Shown here: positions 26,784-35,913 of the stretch, piece after piece
Layout of the letters: the number at the start of each line of letters is the position of its first letter
Numbering within the stretch: position 1 is the stretch's first letter
DNA from: Roseiarcus sp963824475
Lineage (GTDB): Bacteria; Pseudomonadota; Alphaproteobacteria; Rhizobiales; Beijerinckiaceae
Length of the DNA: 64,000 bases
Direction: 5' to 3'
Assembly (NCBI GenBank): GCA_963824475.1
Contig: CAWGPR010000005.1
Location: forward strand, 1 to 64,000
Notes under the pieces: generated by a model
Told to the model about the DNA's origin: nothing
The model's input: only the letters and a program-made list of their open reading frames with translations
Database searches by the model: none
Translations under genes and position numbers: made by a program

Positions 26784-27931
26784 GCGACCCGCCGCCTTTC
26801 AGTCCGCGCACCCTCGCCGCTCAGGCTTTGGGGCTCATCGACGAACGCACCCGCGCCATTGTGCCGCCGATCCATCTCGCGACGACCTTCGAACGCGACC
26901 CCGACAATCTCTATCGCAGCGGCAATTCTTATGGCCGCCCTGACAACGACACCGTGCGCGAGGGGGAGGCGGTGATCGGAGCGCTCGAGGGCGCGTCGGC
27001 GACGCTCGTTTTCGGTTCGGGCATGTCGGCGGCGATCACGCTCGTCCTGAGCCTCGGGCCGGACGCGCATGTGGTTGCGCCCCATCGAATGTATTGGGCC
27101 CTGCGCGGCTGGCTCGCCAATGAGGCTCCGGCCTTCGGAGTCAGCGTCGATTTCGTTGACGCCGAGGATTTGCCGGCGCTGGCGCGGGCGGTGAAGCCAG
27201 GCGTCACAAAGCTCCTCTGGCTCGAGACGCCGAGCAATCCGCTCTGGGGGTTAAGCGACATCGAAGGCGCGGCGCGCGCAGCTCACGCAGCGGGCGCGAT
27301 TCTCGCAGTTGATTCAACTTGCGCGACGCCCGTTTTCACGCGGCCCATCGCTCTCGGCGCTGACGTGGTGATGCACTCGGCGACCAAATATCTCAATGGG
27401 CATTCCGACGTCGTCGCGGGAGCGCTCTGCTTCGCGCGGGACGATGCCCTTTGTATGCGGGCGCGGACGATTCGCCAATCGCACGGAATGATCCTGCATC
27501 CGTTCGAGGCGTTCCTGTTGATCCGAGGCCTGAGAACCCTCGACTTGCGCGTGCGCGCGGCGGCGGCGAACGCCATGGAGCTGGCGAACCGGCTCTCCAA
27601 CCATGCGGCGGTTTCCGCGGTGCTCTATCCGGGACTCCCGCATCACCCGGGCCACGACGTCGCGCGTCGCCAGATGAAGGGCGGATTCGGAGGAATGCTG
27701 TCGATCCGCGTGCGCGGCGGCGCCGAGGCTGCGATCGCGGCCGCGGCCCGGGTGCGCTTGTGGAAGCGGGCGACCTCTCTTGGCGGGGTCGAATCGCTGA
27801 TCGAACATCGCGCCTCGATCGAAGGCGCCAATTCGCCATGCCCGCCCGACTTGTTGCGGCTATCAGCCGGAATCGAGGATGTCGAAGACCTCTGGCGCGA
27901 TATTGACCAGGCGCTGGGCGGGTCGCCCTGA
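26780..27931 (+). CDS. Trans-sulfuration PLP enzyme (cystathionine gamma-synthase/lyase type)
   Basis: 383 residues of the Cys/Met metabolism PLP family. PPIHLATTFERD, the Tyr/Arg motif SYGRPDNDTV, phosphate-binding FGSGMSAAITLV and the PLP lysine in HSATKYLNGHSDVV are all present, ending with SLGGVESLIEHRAS and LLRLSAGIEDVEDL. Substrate preference (gamma-synthase, beta-lyase or sulfhydrylase) is not clear. It starts in the stop of the UbiH-like gene, so the two are co-translated. Confidence 0.8.
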   Translation: MSDPPPFSPRTLAAQALGLIDERTRAIVPPIHLATTFERDPDNLYRSGNSYGRPDNDTVREGEAVIGALEGASATLVFGSGMSAAITLVLSLGPDAHVVAPHRMYWALRGWLANEAPAFGVSVDFVDAEDLPALARAVKPGVTKLLWLETPSNPLWGLSDIEGAARAAHAAGAILAVDSTCATPVFTRPIALGADVVMHSATKYLNGHSDVVAGALCFARDDALCMRARTIRQSHGMILHPFEAFLLIRGLRTLDLRVRAAAANAMELANRLSNHAAVSAVLYPGLPHHPGHDVARRQMKGGFGGMLSIRVRGGAEAAIAAAARVRLWKRATSLGGVESLIEHRASIEGANSPCPPDLLRLSAGIEDVEDLWRDIDQALGGSP

Positions 27932-27975
27932 GGGTCCGATTTCAGCCGCGCGGCGAATCCGGCTAAACCGGCCCA

Positions 27976-29550
27976 ATGTACCGCAATATCTTCCTGGTCG
28001 GCGGCTGGACGATCGCCTCTCGGCTGACCGGCTTCCTGCGCGACATGGCGCTCGCTGCGCTCATGGGCGGCGGGGCGCTCAACGACGCCTATATCGCGGC
28101 GATCAAGCTGCCCAACCAATTCCGCCAGATCTTTGGCGAAGGGTCGTTCAACGCCGCTTATCTGCCGACCTACACGCGCGTGCTCGAGACCGGAGGCCCC
28201 GAGGAGGCCGGCCATTTCGCGAGCCAGGTCTTCACGCTGCTCATCCTGTCGCAGATCACGCTGCTCGGCCTCGTCTATCTCGACATGCCGCTGCTGGTGC
28301 GGCTGACTTCGCCCGGCTTTGTCAGCCAGCCCGAGAAGTTCGCGCAAGCGGTCGCGATGTCGCGCATCATGTTCCCCTATATCGCCCTCATCGCCGTCTT
28401 CGCGCTCCATCAGGGCACGCTCAACGCCAACAATGCCTGGGGAGCCCCGGCTTCTGCGCCCGCGGCCGCCAATGTGTGCATGATTGCGTTTCTCGCCTTC
28501 GCCGCCTTTTTTCCGAAGGCCTCGCCGGGCGTGGCCAGCGTGGCGAGCTGGGGATTTCTCGCCTCCGGCGCGACGCAGCTCGCCATTGTCGTCGCCGACG
28601 CGCGCCGGCGCGGCCTCTTGGAGCGGCTGACTTGGCCGCGCTGGACGCCCGATATTCGCAAATTTCTTTGGATGCTGGGGCCGGCAATCGGCATTTCGGC
28701 GAGTTATCAGATCGGCGCGCTCGCCGACCAGATTGTGGGCTCGCTCCTGCCGACCGGCGGTCTCTCCGCCATCAGCTATGCCGACCGGCTTTATCAATTG
28801 CCCGGCGGCATCATCGTTATCGCCACTGGCTCGGTCCTGCTCAGGGAAATGTCGGCCCTCGTCGCCCTCGGCGATGACCGCGGCGCGTTGGCCGCCCAGA
28901 ACCGCGCCGCTTCCCTGACGCTCGCGCTCGGCGCTCCCTTTGTGGTCGCATTTCTTCTCATTCCCGACCTTATCGTCGCTGTCGCGTTCGAGCACGGCGC
29001 TTTCAAGGCCAATGCGACCCAGCAAGCGGCCGGAGTGCTTGCGGCCTACGCCCTTGGCATGCCGGCGCTGTTCGTGGACCGAATCGTGGCCGCGAGCTTT
29101 TTGTCACGCGGCGACACGGCGACGCCGCTCAAGGTCACGCTGATCGGGGTTGCGGTCAATGTGGCGCTCAAGATCGCGCTGTTTCGGCCGCTGGGAGCCC
29201 CAGGACTCGCGCTGGCGACTGCGGCCGGCCTCTGGATCAAGGTCGCCGGCGTGTTCGCGCTCGCGCGGCGGCGCGGTTGGACCGCGCCCGACGATCGCTT
29301 GCTTGCGACCGCTGCCGCGACGCTCTTCGCCGCCGGCGCGCTCGCGCTTGCGCTGACGTTAGCCGACGGACCGCTTGTCGCGTTTACGTCGCATCTCACG
29401 CGTTTCGTTCGCGAAGCGAGACTTGCAGCGCTCATCGCGATCGGGGCTGCGGCGTATTTCGCCACGCTGGGCGCCGGGCTCTGGCTCACCCGCGCCATGC
29501 CGACGGCTCTTCTCAAGCGGGCGCAGCGCGCGCTTCGGCTAGCCCGGTGA
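27976..29550 (+). CDS. murJ: Lipid II flippase MurJ
   Basis: 524 residues with about 14 membrane segments. TIASRLTGFLRDMALAALMG and LPNQFRQIFGEGSFNAAYLP are hallmarks of MurJ/MviN, and SYADRLYQLPGGIIVIATGS is the conserved central loop. It flips lipid II across the inner membrane for peptidoglycan synthesis. Length is normal for alphaproteobacteria. Confidence 0.9.
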   Translation: MYRNIFLVGGWTIASRLTGFLRDMALAALMGGGALNDAYIAAIKLPNQFRQIFGEGSFNAAYLPTYTRVLETGGPEEAGHFASQVFTLLILSQITLLGLVYLDMPLLVRLTSPGFVSQPEKFAQAVAMSRIMFPYIALIAVFALHQGTLNANNAWGAPASAPAAANVCMIAFLAFAAFFPKASPGVASVASWGFLASGATQLAIVVADARRRGLLERLTWPRWTPDIRKFLWMLGPAIGISASYQIGALADQIVGSLLPTGGLSAISYADRLYQLPGGIIVIATGSVLLREMSALVALGDDRGALAAQNRAASLTLALGAPFVVAFLLIPDLIVAVAFEHGAFKANATQQAAGVLAAYALGMPALFVDRIVAASFLSRGDTATPLKVTLIGVAVNVALKIALFRPLGAPGLALATAAGLWIKVAGVFALARRRGWTAPDDRLLATAAATLFAAGALALALTLADGPLVAFTSHLTRFVREARLAALIAIGAAAYFATLGAGLWLTRAMPTALLKRAQRALRLAR

Positions 29551-29615
29551 GCCCTTCAATCTCGCTTGACGCGTGGGCCGGCAGGGCTTCCAGTTCGCCG
29601 ATGGGAGGAATTCCG

Positions 29616-30776
29616 ATGAGCGTTCAGGCGCGCGACCTCGCGGTCGAGTTCGCCTACCGGTTCGGTCGCGTGCCGACCGTCAGCCGCGCGCCAGGCCGCG
29701 TCAATCTGATCGGCGAGCACACCGATTATAATGACGGCTTCGTCATGCCGGCGGCGCTTGACTTCGCCACCTTGACCGCGGCCTCGCAGCGGCCCGATCG
29801 TCGGCTCAGGGTTTATTCCATGATCATGGACGAGACGCGCGAGTTCGATCTCGATTCGCCGCCAGCCGCCGCGAGCGGCGATTGGTCGGACTACGTCCTC
29901 GGAGTCGCGCTCATGCTGGAAATGAGCGGACTGCGTCTTTCGGGCGCTGATCTCATCATCTGGACCGACGTCCCGATCGGCGCGGGCCTAAGCTCCTCAG
30001 CCGCGCTCGAGGTCTCGGTCACCCACGCGCTGCTGATCGAGAGCGGCCTGCCCTTCGATCCAATCGCGGTCGCCCAGATCTGCCAGCGGGCGGAAAATGA
30101 TTTCGTCGGCATGCGCTGCGGGGTGATGGATCAATATATCGCCTGCTTCGGCGTCGCCGGGCATGCGCTCCTAATCGATTGCCGGAATCTCGCCTCGCGC
30201 CATGTCGCGATCGCGCCAAACTTAAGGCTTCTTATCGCCAACAGCGGGGTCCGCCATCAGCATGCTGGCGGTGAGTACAATTTGCGGCGCGAGGCTTGCG
30301 AGGAAGGGGTGAGCCTGCTCAGCCGCTATCTCGGACCGATCAAGGCGCTGCGCGACGTGACGCCAGCTGAGCTTGACGCCAAACGCCGCAAGCTGCCCGA
30401 GCTCATCTACCGCCGCTGTCGCCATATCGTCACCGAGAACGCGCGCGTGCTCGAGGCGGCGCGCGCGCTCGACGCAGGCGATTTCGTCGCCTGCGGGCGG
30501 GCCATGAACGCTTCCCACGTCTCGATGCAAAAGGACTTTGAGATCACCTGTCCCGAGGTCGACATGCTGGTCGGACTGGCCCAAACGGTCGAGGGCGTCT
30601 ACGGTTCGCGCATGACAGGCGGCGGTTTTGGCGGCTGCACGGTCAGCCTGGTCGAAGCCTCCGCGGTCGACAAGGCGTCACAAATTCTGACCGACGGCTA
30701 TCGAATCGCAACTGGCCTCGACACAGAAATCTTCGTCTGCGCGCCGTCCGACGGCGCCGGCTTGATCCCCGTTTGA
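29616..30776 (+). CDS. galK: Galactokinase
   Basis: 386 residues of the GHMP kinase family. SRAPGRVNLIGEHTDYNDG near residue 23 is the galactokinase signature; the ATP-binding loop is IGAGLSSSAALEV; the C-terminal motif is GSRMTGGGFGGCTVSL. Phosphorylates galactose. GGGAGG lies seven bases before ATG 29616. It is followed within 11 bases by galT, and no galE or galM is visible in the window. Confidence 0.9.
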   Translation: MSVQARDLAVEFAYRFGRVPTVSRAPGRVNLIGEHTDYNDGFVMPAALDFATLTAASQRPDRRLRVYSMIMDETREFDLDSPPAAASGDWSDYVLGVALMLEMSGLRLSGADLIIWTDVPIGAGLSSSAALEVSVTHALLIESGLPFDPIAVAQICQRAENDFVGMRCGVMDQYIACFGVAGHALLIDCRNLASRHVAIAPNLRLLIANSGVRHQHAGGEYNLRREACEEGVSLLSRYLGPIKALRDVTPAELDAKRRKLPELIYRRCRHIVTENARVLEAARALDAGDFVACGRAMNASHVSMQKDFEITCPEVDMLVGLAQTVEGVYGSRMTGGGFGGCTVSLVEASAVDKASQILTDGYRIATGLDTEIFVCAPSDGAGLIPV

Positions 30777-30787
30777 GGAGCGGAGCG

Positions 30788-31813
30788 GTGGCGCGCTCTG
30801 AGCTGCTGCACGGCGCCTCGCACCGGCGTCTCAATCCGCTGACCGGCGAATGGGTCCTGGTCTCGCCGCACCGCGCGCAGCGTCCCTGGCAGGGCCAGCG
30901 CGAGCGGGAGGCCTCGCCCGCCGCGCTCGCCCATGACCCGAACTGCTATCTCTGCCCGGGCGCCCTGCGCGCCAACGGCGCTCGCAACCCGGACTACCCG
31001 CATACCTTCGTGTTCGACAATGATTTTCCGGCGTTGCAGGCCGACGCGCCGACCAGCGCGGAGACCGACGGGCTGCTTATCGCCGAAGGCGAACCTGGAC
31101 GCTGTCGCGTGCTGTGCTTTTCCCCGCGTCACGATCTCACACTTTCGGGCATGTCGGTCGCTGATATTGAGCGCGTCGTCGACGTCTGGGTCGAGGAGAC
31201 GATCGCGCTCGGCGCCCTGACCGACATCGCCTCTGTGCAGATTTTCGAGAATCGGGGCGAGATGATGGGCGCGTCGAATCCTCATCCGCATGGCCAGATC
31301 TGGGCGACCCGCCATCCGCCGAACGAACTGGAAAAAGAGACTCTCCGCCAGGGCGAGTATCTCCTGCAGCACGGCCAGCCGCTGCTCCTCGACTATCTCG
31401 CGCAGGAACTTCAGCACGGCGAGCGCGTCGTCCTCGCCAATGACGATTTTTGCGTGCTTGTGCCGTTCTGGGCGAACTGGCCGTTCGAGACCATGATCCT
31501 GCCGCGACGCCGCATCGGCGGATTTGACGATATGAGCGCGGGGGAAAAGACCTCGCTCGCCGAAGCGCTGTCCCGATTGACCAAGCGCTACGACAGCCTG
31601 TTCGATGCGCCGTTCCCGTATTCGATGGGCTTCCATCAGAAGCCGACTGACGGCGCGCTGCACGCGGAATGGCAGATGCACGCGCATTTCTATCCGCCGC
31701 TTCTGCGCTCCGCGACGATCCGGAAGTTCATGGTCGGCTTCGAAATGCTGGGCTCTCCCCAGCGGGATCTTACTCCTGAAGCCGCGGCCGCGCGGCTGAG
31801 GAAGGCGGTATAG
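30788..31813 (+). CDS. galT: Galactose-1-phosphate uridylyltransferase
   Basis: 341 residues. LNPLTGEWVLVSPHRAQRPW, CYLCPGALRANG (metal-binding Cys pair) and the active-site NPHPHGQIWA with the nucleophilic His are diagnostic. Transfers UMP from UDP-glucose to galactose-1-phosphate. GTG 30788 is preferred over TTG 30773, as GAGGAG precedes it at seven bases. It forms an operon with galK. Confidence 0.9.
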   Translation: MARSELLHGASHRRLNPLTGEWVLVSPHRAQRPWQGQREREASPAALAHDPNCYLCPGALRANGARNPDYPHTFVFDNDFPALQADAPTSAETDGLLIAEGEPGRCRVLCFSPRHDLTLSGMSVADIERVVDVWVEETIALGALTDIASVQIFENRGEMMGASNPHPHGQIWATRHPPNELEKETLRQGEYLLQHGQPLLLDYLAQELQHGERVVLANDDFCVLVPFWANWPFETMILPRRRIGGFDDMSAGEKTSLAEALSRLTKRYDSLFDAPFPYSMGFHQKPTDGALHAEWQMHAHFYPPLLRSATIRKFMVGFEMLGSPQRDLTPEAAAARLRKAV

Positions 31814-31988
31814 CTTTGCCGTCCTACCGCGCGAGCGCCCTGCTTTTGGGTTGAATTGGAGCGAACGCCCGGATTGGGGAGATTCTTGTTCGGCGCCGGC
31901 GGGAGATGGGAGGAGATGGGAAGCGTCATGGCTCTGCAGTCAGATCGCTCTCGAGACGGAACGAGCAACCGTCGAGAGCGGCTTTTCC

Positions 31989-32017
31989 TTGACAAAATCA
32001 GAAATAGGCGCTATACA
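31989..32017 (+). promoter_or_regulatory. Near-consensus sigma70-type promoter
   Basis: TTGACA at 31989-31994 and TATACA at 32012-32017 are separated by 17 bases. No coding sequence follows, so it probably drives a non-coding transcript. Confidence 0.6.
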
Positions 32018-32023
32018 TGTTCC

Positions 32024-32147
32024 CATTGGCGGAATCGATCCGCGCTTGGCCGCCGCCGGGCGGGGAGGGAGAAGCTGTGGCTGTTTGAAACATTCGATCA
32101 CAACCCGCCGCGCGAGCCGGGAAGGACGACAGCTTTTGCTTATTTTT
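32024..32147 (+). ncRNA. Candidate small RNA from the 31989 promoter
   Basis: Transcription from the promoter would start near 32024. About 120 bases later a T-rich run (TTATTTTTT, 32140-32147) follows a possible long-range stem between GAAGCTGT and ACAGCTTT. No open frame is seen. The matching layout at the second copy (39.0 kb) supports a conserved RNA unit, but there is no expression evidence and I recognise no known family. Confidence 0.3.
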
Positions 32148-32592
32148 TCGACCGTAACCCATTGAGAAGTCTGGATTTACAAAAATAAGCGCTCGTAAAC
32201 GCCAGCTATTTTGCTGGCGCTTAGGAGCGTTTGGGTCGGTTTTATTTGCATTTGCTTGCACAGAGTTCGCGCGCTGGTTGTCGAAGCCTGAGATCATGAG
32301 GTCATGCGGCGCGCCCCACCCGACGCCCGGAGCCGGCGGGCAAAAGGAGGCGCAAGGCATGAACGACAGCGCTTAAGAAAGCGCGTCAATCCAAATGCAG
32401 CAGGCTCTAAAGGGAGCCGGCGAGAGCAATTACTTCGGCCAATCGTACTCGACGAAAGCAAAGTCCGCCTCATCGAGGGGGATTCCGTTCGCTTGCGCTC
32501 ATGATCCGCTGTGCGGATCGAATTGGGGCTGGCGGCAGGCGTGATTCACGGGCGTTCCGGCGACGCGATTGTGATTCGGCATGGTGGACTAG

Positions 32593-33923
32593 CAGGCTGC
32601 TGAAGAAGTCGGCCGAGAGGGCTCTGGTGTTTGCCTTTGCCGAATGATTTTATGGGCTCGGCCAGCGATTTGGGGGTGAGGCGATGCGGGGCGATGATCG
32701 GACGAGCGGGGCGCTGTTTTCCTATGTCGACATCGAGGCGCGGATACCCGCGAAGCATCCGCTGCGAGGGATGCGGCGACTGACCAATGCGGCGCTGGCT
32801 GAGCTCGACGGGAGGTTTTCCGCGCTTTACGAGGCGTGTGGGCGTCCATCCATCCCGCCGGAGCGCTTGCTGCGGGCGACGCTGTTGCAGCTTCTCTATT
32901 CGATCCGCTCGGAGCGGCAATTGGCCGAGCGGATCGAGTTTGATCTTTTGTTTCGCTGGTTCGTCGGGTTGTTGATCGACGAGAAGGTTTTCGACGCCTC
33001 GACCTTCTCCAAGAACCGCGACCGCCTGCTCACCCACGAGATCGCGCAAGAGTTTCTGGCTTCGCTGCTCGCCCTGCCGGAGGTGAAGGGGCTCATGAGC
33101 GCGGAGCATTTTTCGGTCGACGGGACGCTTCTGAAGGCCTGGGCGTCGATGAAGAGCTTTCGGCCCAAGGATGGCTCGGGCGAGCCGCCTTCGCCGGGGC
33201 GCAATGGCGAGATCGACTTCCGCAAGACGAAGCGATCGAACGCGACGCACGCCTCGACGACCGACAAGGATGCGCGCCTTTACCGCAAGGGCGACGGGCA
33301 GGAGAGCCGTCTTTGCTATCTCGGCCATGCACTGATGGAGAACCGCAACGGGCTCGTGGCGGCCGCGGAGGCGACCCTGGCCACGGGAACGGCCGAACGC
33401 GAGGCGGCGGAGCGCTTGAGCGGACGGTTGCCTAAGGGCGCGACCCTCGGCGCCGACAAGAACTACGACGCCGAGGCGTTCGTCGAAGGCCTGAAGGGGC
33501 GCGGGATCGCGCCGCACGTCGCGATCAACGGGACGGTGAGCAAGCATGGCAAGGCGCGCAAGACCGCGGTTCCGCCGGAGGTTGCGGCGAGCCTCGCCCC
33601 CGGGCTTAGACCCGGGGGCAGCGGCTGCGCAAGCGCATCGAGGAATCCTTCGGCTGGATGAAGACAGTGGGCGGGCTTGCGCAAGTGAAAGTGCGCGGCC
33701 TCGACAAGGTCCGCGCCGCTTTCGTCTTCGCCATGGCCGCCTACAACATCGTCCGCCTGCCCAAGCTCCTGGCTCCGAGCGGCGAAGTGTGTCCGGCGGC
33801 GTGACCAGCGAGGGAACAATGACCGACGTCGGGCCAGAACCTTGAACATGAGCCGCATCCACCGGCAAAAAATCGCGCCTGCACCCCATGTCGCGCAGAC
33901 GCAGCAACTTTTTCAGCAGCCTG
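32593..33923 (+). mobile_element. IS5-like insertion sequence, copy A
   Basis: 1,331 bases bounded by CAGGCTGCTGAAGAAGT and the inverse of CAGGCTGCTGAAAAAGT (one mismatch). CTAG flanks both sides (32589-32592 and 33924-33927), consistent with the YTAR 4-bp target duplications of the IS5 group. The right CTAG joins the end of an IS630 remnant. Confidence 0.85.
32684..33804 (+). pseudogene. IS5-like transposase, interrupted by a palindrome (copy A)
   Basis: The main frame (ATG 32684) reads RTSGALFSYVDIEARI, RPSIPPERLLRATLLQLLYS, EHFSVDGTLLKAWASMKSF (catalytic D) and LGADKNYDAEAFVEG (second D). It leaves frame at a 24-base palindrome (33596-33619: GCCCCCGGG, loop CTTAGA, CCCGGGGGC). The C-terminal block with the catalytic E, RLRKRIEESFGWMKTVGG, continues in another frame to the stop at 33804. 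All three copies in the window have this interruption at the same site. Confidence 0.85.
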
Positions 33924-33937
33924 CTAGAGCATTTTCA

Positions 33938-34060
33938 TTATTGGCGTCGATATCCTGAGTTTACGAGATAATTTGCGCATTCGTCAGGGGTGAAGGTTTC
34001 GAGCGCGCTGGCGATGGCGCGGATGAGGGCGTCGAAGGTTCGCGCCGCGGCGCGTCCACC
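33938..34060 (-). pseudogene. IS630 family transposase, C-terminal remnant
   Basis: On the minus strand the sequence reads GRAAARTFDALIRAIASALE then FTPDECANYLVNSGYRRQ and a TAA stop. This matches the end of the IS630 transposase at 39.2 kb (AARTLETVVAAIGELL ... KECANYFANAGYGQA). The adjoining CTAGAGC at 33924 looks like the IS630 terminal sequence. The rest of the gene is missing. Confidence 0.7.
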
Positions 34061-34570
34061 CATGCTGTCGCCGCTTCCCTCATCATTGAGATCGACGACA
34101 ATGAATCCGCTGAGGACGTTCCTGGCCTACGGCGCGGTTCACTCGTGGCGATCCGGCCTCAGTTGGTCGGAGCCATCGCCGAGGACGCCGACCGCGTGTT
34201 GGCCAGCGTCTCTGGCCGTCGACGCCCAAGCTCTTCGGAAGGTCCGGGACACAAAGATTGAGGAGACGCGCTCATGACTGGCGCGATGATCTGGCGGACG
34301 CTGCGGCTCTTGATCGCGCGCCTGCTGCTCTGGATCGTCAAAACCCTGAGACTGTGACAGGCGGCCCGCCGTGATCAATGCTAGAGAAAGCGCGGTAACC
34401 TGCAAAAGGCGCGTTGAGTCCACACGATCGATCGCCTTGTGCATGAGAACCCCATCTCACAAAGCAAGAACAACTAGAGCCGGCGCACGTCGTCGTGTGG
34501 GACCAAGTGGTGGGACCAATGCCCAGTCGGTCCGTAAACTATTGTAATACCACTCTAAAATAGCTACCGA
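34061..34570. other. Gene-poor stretch upstream of tRNA-Leu
   Basis: No recognised gene. A frame at about 34096-34263 has some coding character (DNESAEDVPGLRRGS, VAIRPQLVGAIAEDADRVLA) but no start codon. A 27-codon frame at 34274-34357 (MTGAMIWRTLRLLIARLLLW) follows GAGGAG and is very hydrophobic. Both could be debris of an integrated element, since the stretch borders a tRNA gene on one side and IS remnants on the other. Confidence 0.35.
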
Positions 34571-34655
34571 TGGTGCCCCTAGCCGGAATCGAACCAGCAC
34601 TCCTTGCGGAATCCGATTTTGAGTCGGACGCGTCTACCAGTTCCGCCATAGGGGC
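34571..34655 (-). tRNA. tRNA-Leu (anticodon CAA)
   Basis: Reads GCCCCTATGGCGGAACTGG..., with acceptor stem GCCCCTA/TAGGGGC, anticodon stem TCCGA/TCGGA enclosing loop CTCAAAA (anticodon CAA, codon UUG), a class II variable arm, TTCGATTCC T-arm and an encoded CCA end. 85 bases including CCA. Confidence 0.95.
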
Positions 34656-34834
34656 CCGCGGCAAGCGGCCGGCGCGGATATAGAACGCTCAACCGCGCAG
34701 GGTCAATGCGCGCCGATCGCCCATCTCGCCAGGCGAAGCGAGGCCGCAACTTCCATTACCGTTCCGAAACCGCGTCGCATGGACGCCGTCATCGTGGTCG
34801 CATATATGTTGCGGCGCACAACCTGGACCCTGGA

Positions 34835-35416
34835 ATGAACAACTCGCTCTACTCCCGAGTCCGATCGCTCGCCGAAGGACCGCAGGCGGAGCGCGCGCTG
34901 GCCGTGGTCGCCTTCGCGGAGAGCTCGTTCTTTCCCATTCCGCCCGACGTGCTGCTCGCCCCGATGGCGCTCGCCAATCCGAAGCGCGCATGGCGCTACG
35001 CGCTCATTGCGACCGTAGCGTCAGTGGTTGGCGGCATGCTCGGCTACGCTATCGGCGCCATGCTCTATGGCACTGTCGGACAGTGGCTCATCAATCTTTA
35101 TGGCTATGGCGCGAAAGTGGACGCGTTGAAGCAGACTTACGCCCAGTGGGGCTGGTTGGTGATCCTCGTCAAGGGCGTGACGCCCATCCCGTATAAGCTG
35201 GTGACGATCACGAGCGGCCTGCTCGGCTATAACTTTCCCCTGTTCGTCGCGCTGTCGGTCTTAACCCGCGGGGTGCGGTTCTTTCTCGTCGCTGGCGTGC
35301 TGCATTGGTTCGGCGAACCGTTGCGCACGGCGTTGGAGCGTAATTTCGCGGCGGCTCTGGCTGGATTCGTCGCGCTGGTCGTCGCCGGCTTCGTGATCGC
35401 GATCAAGGTCTTCTGA
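34835..35416 (+). CDS. DedA/VTT-domain membrane protein (YqaA type)
   Basis: 193 residues. AESSFFPIPPDVLLAPMAL is the YqaA/DedA re-entrant loop; VVGGMLGYAIGAMLYGTVG and FKGVTPIPYK-like LVKGVTPIPYKLVTITSG follow, with four or five membrane segments. VTT-domain proteins act in lipid flipping or membrane homeostasis; the substrate is unknown. ATG 34835 is chosen over the open frame to 34706. The stop overlaps the dsbB start (TGATG). Confidence 0.8.
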   Translation: MNNSLYSRVRSLAEGPQAERALAVVAFAESSFFPIPPDVLLAPMALANPKRAWRYALIATVASVVGGMLGYAIGAMLYGTVGQWLINLYGYGAKVDALKQTYAQWGWLVILVKGVTPIPYKLVTITSGLLGYNFPLFVALSVLTRGVRFFLVAGVLHWFGEPLRTALERNFAAALAGFVALVVAGFVIAIKVF

Positions 35417-35913
35417 TGACGCTTGCCGAGATCGTGCTCGCGCCCTCGCAAGGGGCAAGGTCGCTTTGGATCGCCGCAGCGTCGGTCGCAATCCTCGCGG
35501 CGGTCTGGATTTTTCAATTGTCTGGCTACGCGCCCTGCGAGCTCTGCCTCACTCAGCGCTACGCCTTTTACGCCGCCATTCCGCTCGCGCTGCTCACCGC
35601 GCTCATAAGCCGCTCCTCGCATCGCCTGGCGCGGGCCGGCTTCGCGCTTCTGACGCTGGTGTTTGCGGCCAACGCCGCGCTTGCCGCCTACCATGTCGGG
35701 GTCGAATACCATTGGTGGCCGGGGCCGACCGCTTGCACCGGCGGCCTGACCGGATCCCTCAATGTCAACGACCTGGTGAACACGTTGAATTCGGTCAAGG
35801 TCGTGCGCTGCGACGAGGTCCAGTTGCGCATTGCCGGACTGTCGCTTGCCGGCTGGAATGTCGTGGCCAGCGCCGCTCTGGCCGTCTACGCAGCGATCGC
35901 CGCGCGGCTCTAG
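35416..35913 (+). CDS. dsbB: Disulfide bond formation protein DsbB
   Basis: 165 residues, four membrane segments. The first redox pair is PCELC (Cys41 and Cys44), the second pair lies at about Cys107 and Cys132 in the periplasmic loop. It reoxidises DsbA-type proteins and passes electrons to quinone. Its TAG stop is part of the CTAG flanking the IS5-like copy B, so the insertion hit exactly at the end of the gene. The native C-terminus may have been longer or shorter. Confidence 0.85.
   Translation: MTLAEIVLAPSQGARSLWIAAASVAILAAVWIFQLSGYAPCELCLTQRYAFYAAIPLALLTALISRSSHRLARAGFALLTLVFAANAALAAYHVGVEYHWWPGPTACTGGLTGSLNVNDLVNTLNSVKVVRCDEVQLRIAGLSLAGWNVVASAALAVYAAIAARL

Larger units (their letters stand above)
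31989..32260 (+). repeat. Promoter-bearing intergenic repeat, copy 1
   Basis: Matches the sequence at 38990-39211 in layout: promoter ending in CTATAC, then GGCGGA(A)TCGA 9-10 bases on, then 120-130 bases later ATTTTTTCG followed by CGTAACCCATTGA, AAGTC and AAAATAA. The tail (TAAACGCCAGC.ATTTTGCT, GCGTTTGGGT, ATTTGCAT) also occurs at 60209-60272 on the minus strand. Confidence 0.6.
31814..32588. other. 775-base gene-free stretch with promoter and repeat
   Basis: No protein gene is supported. It contains a near-consensus sigma70-type promoter (31989-32017), a candidate small transcript (about 32024-32147), a repeat shared with 38.99 kb and partly with 60.2 kb, and a hairpin CGCCAGC/GCTGGCG around 32200-32218. 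The rest, up to the IS5-like element at 32589, shows nothing I recognise. Confidence 0.5.

Noticed and set aside
27643..29025. 460-codon minus-strand frame opposite murJ
   Set aside because: Low-complexity Arg/Gly/Asp-rich shadow; murJ on the plus strand is unambiguous.
29640..29660. GAGTTCG in galK as a further frameshift site
   Set aside because: The motif occurs in frame in an intact gene (VEFAY), so GAGTTCG by itself is not evidence of an error.
34274..34357. 27-codon hydrophobic ORF as a type I toxin
   Set aside because: It has a ribosome-binding site and is hydrophobic, but there is no antisense RNA evidence and no family match.
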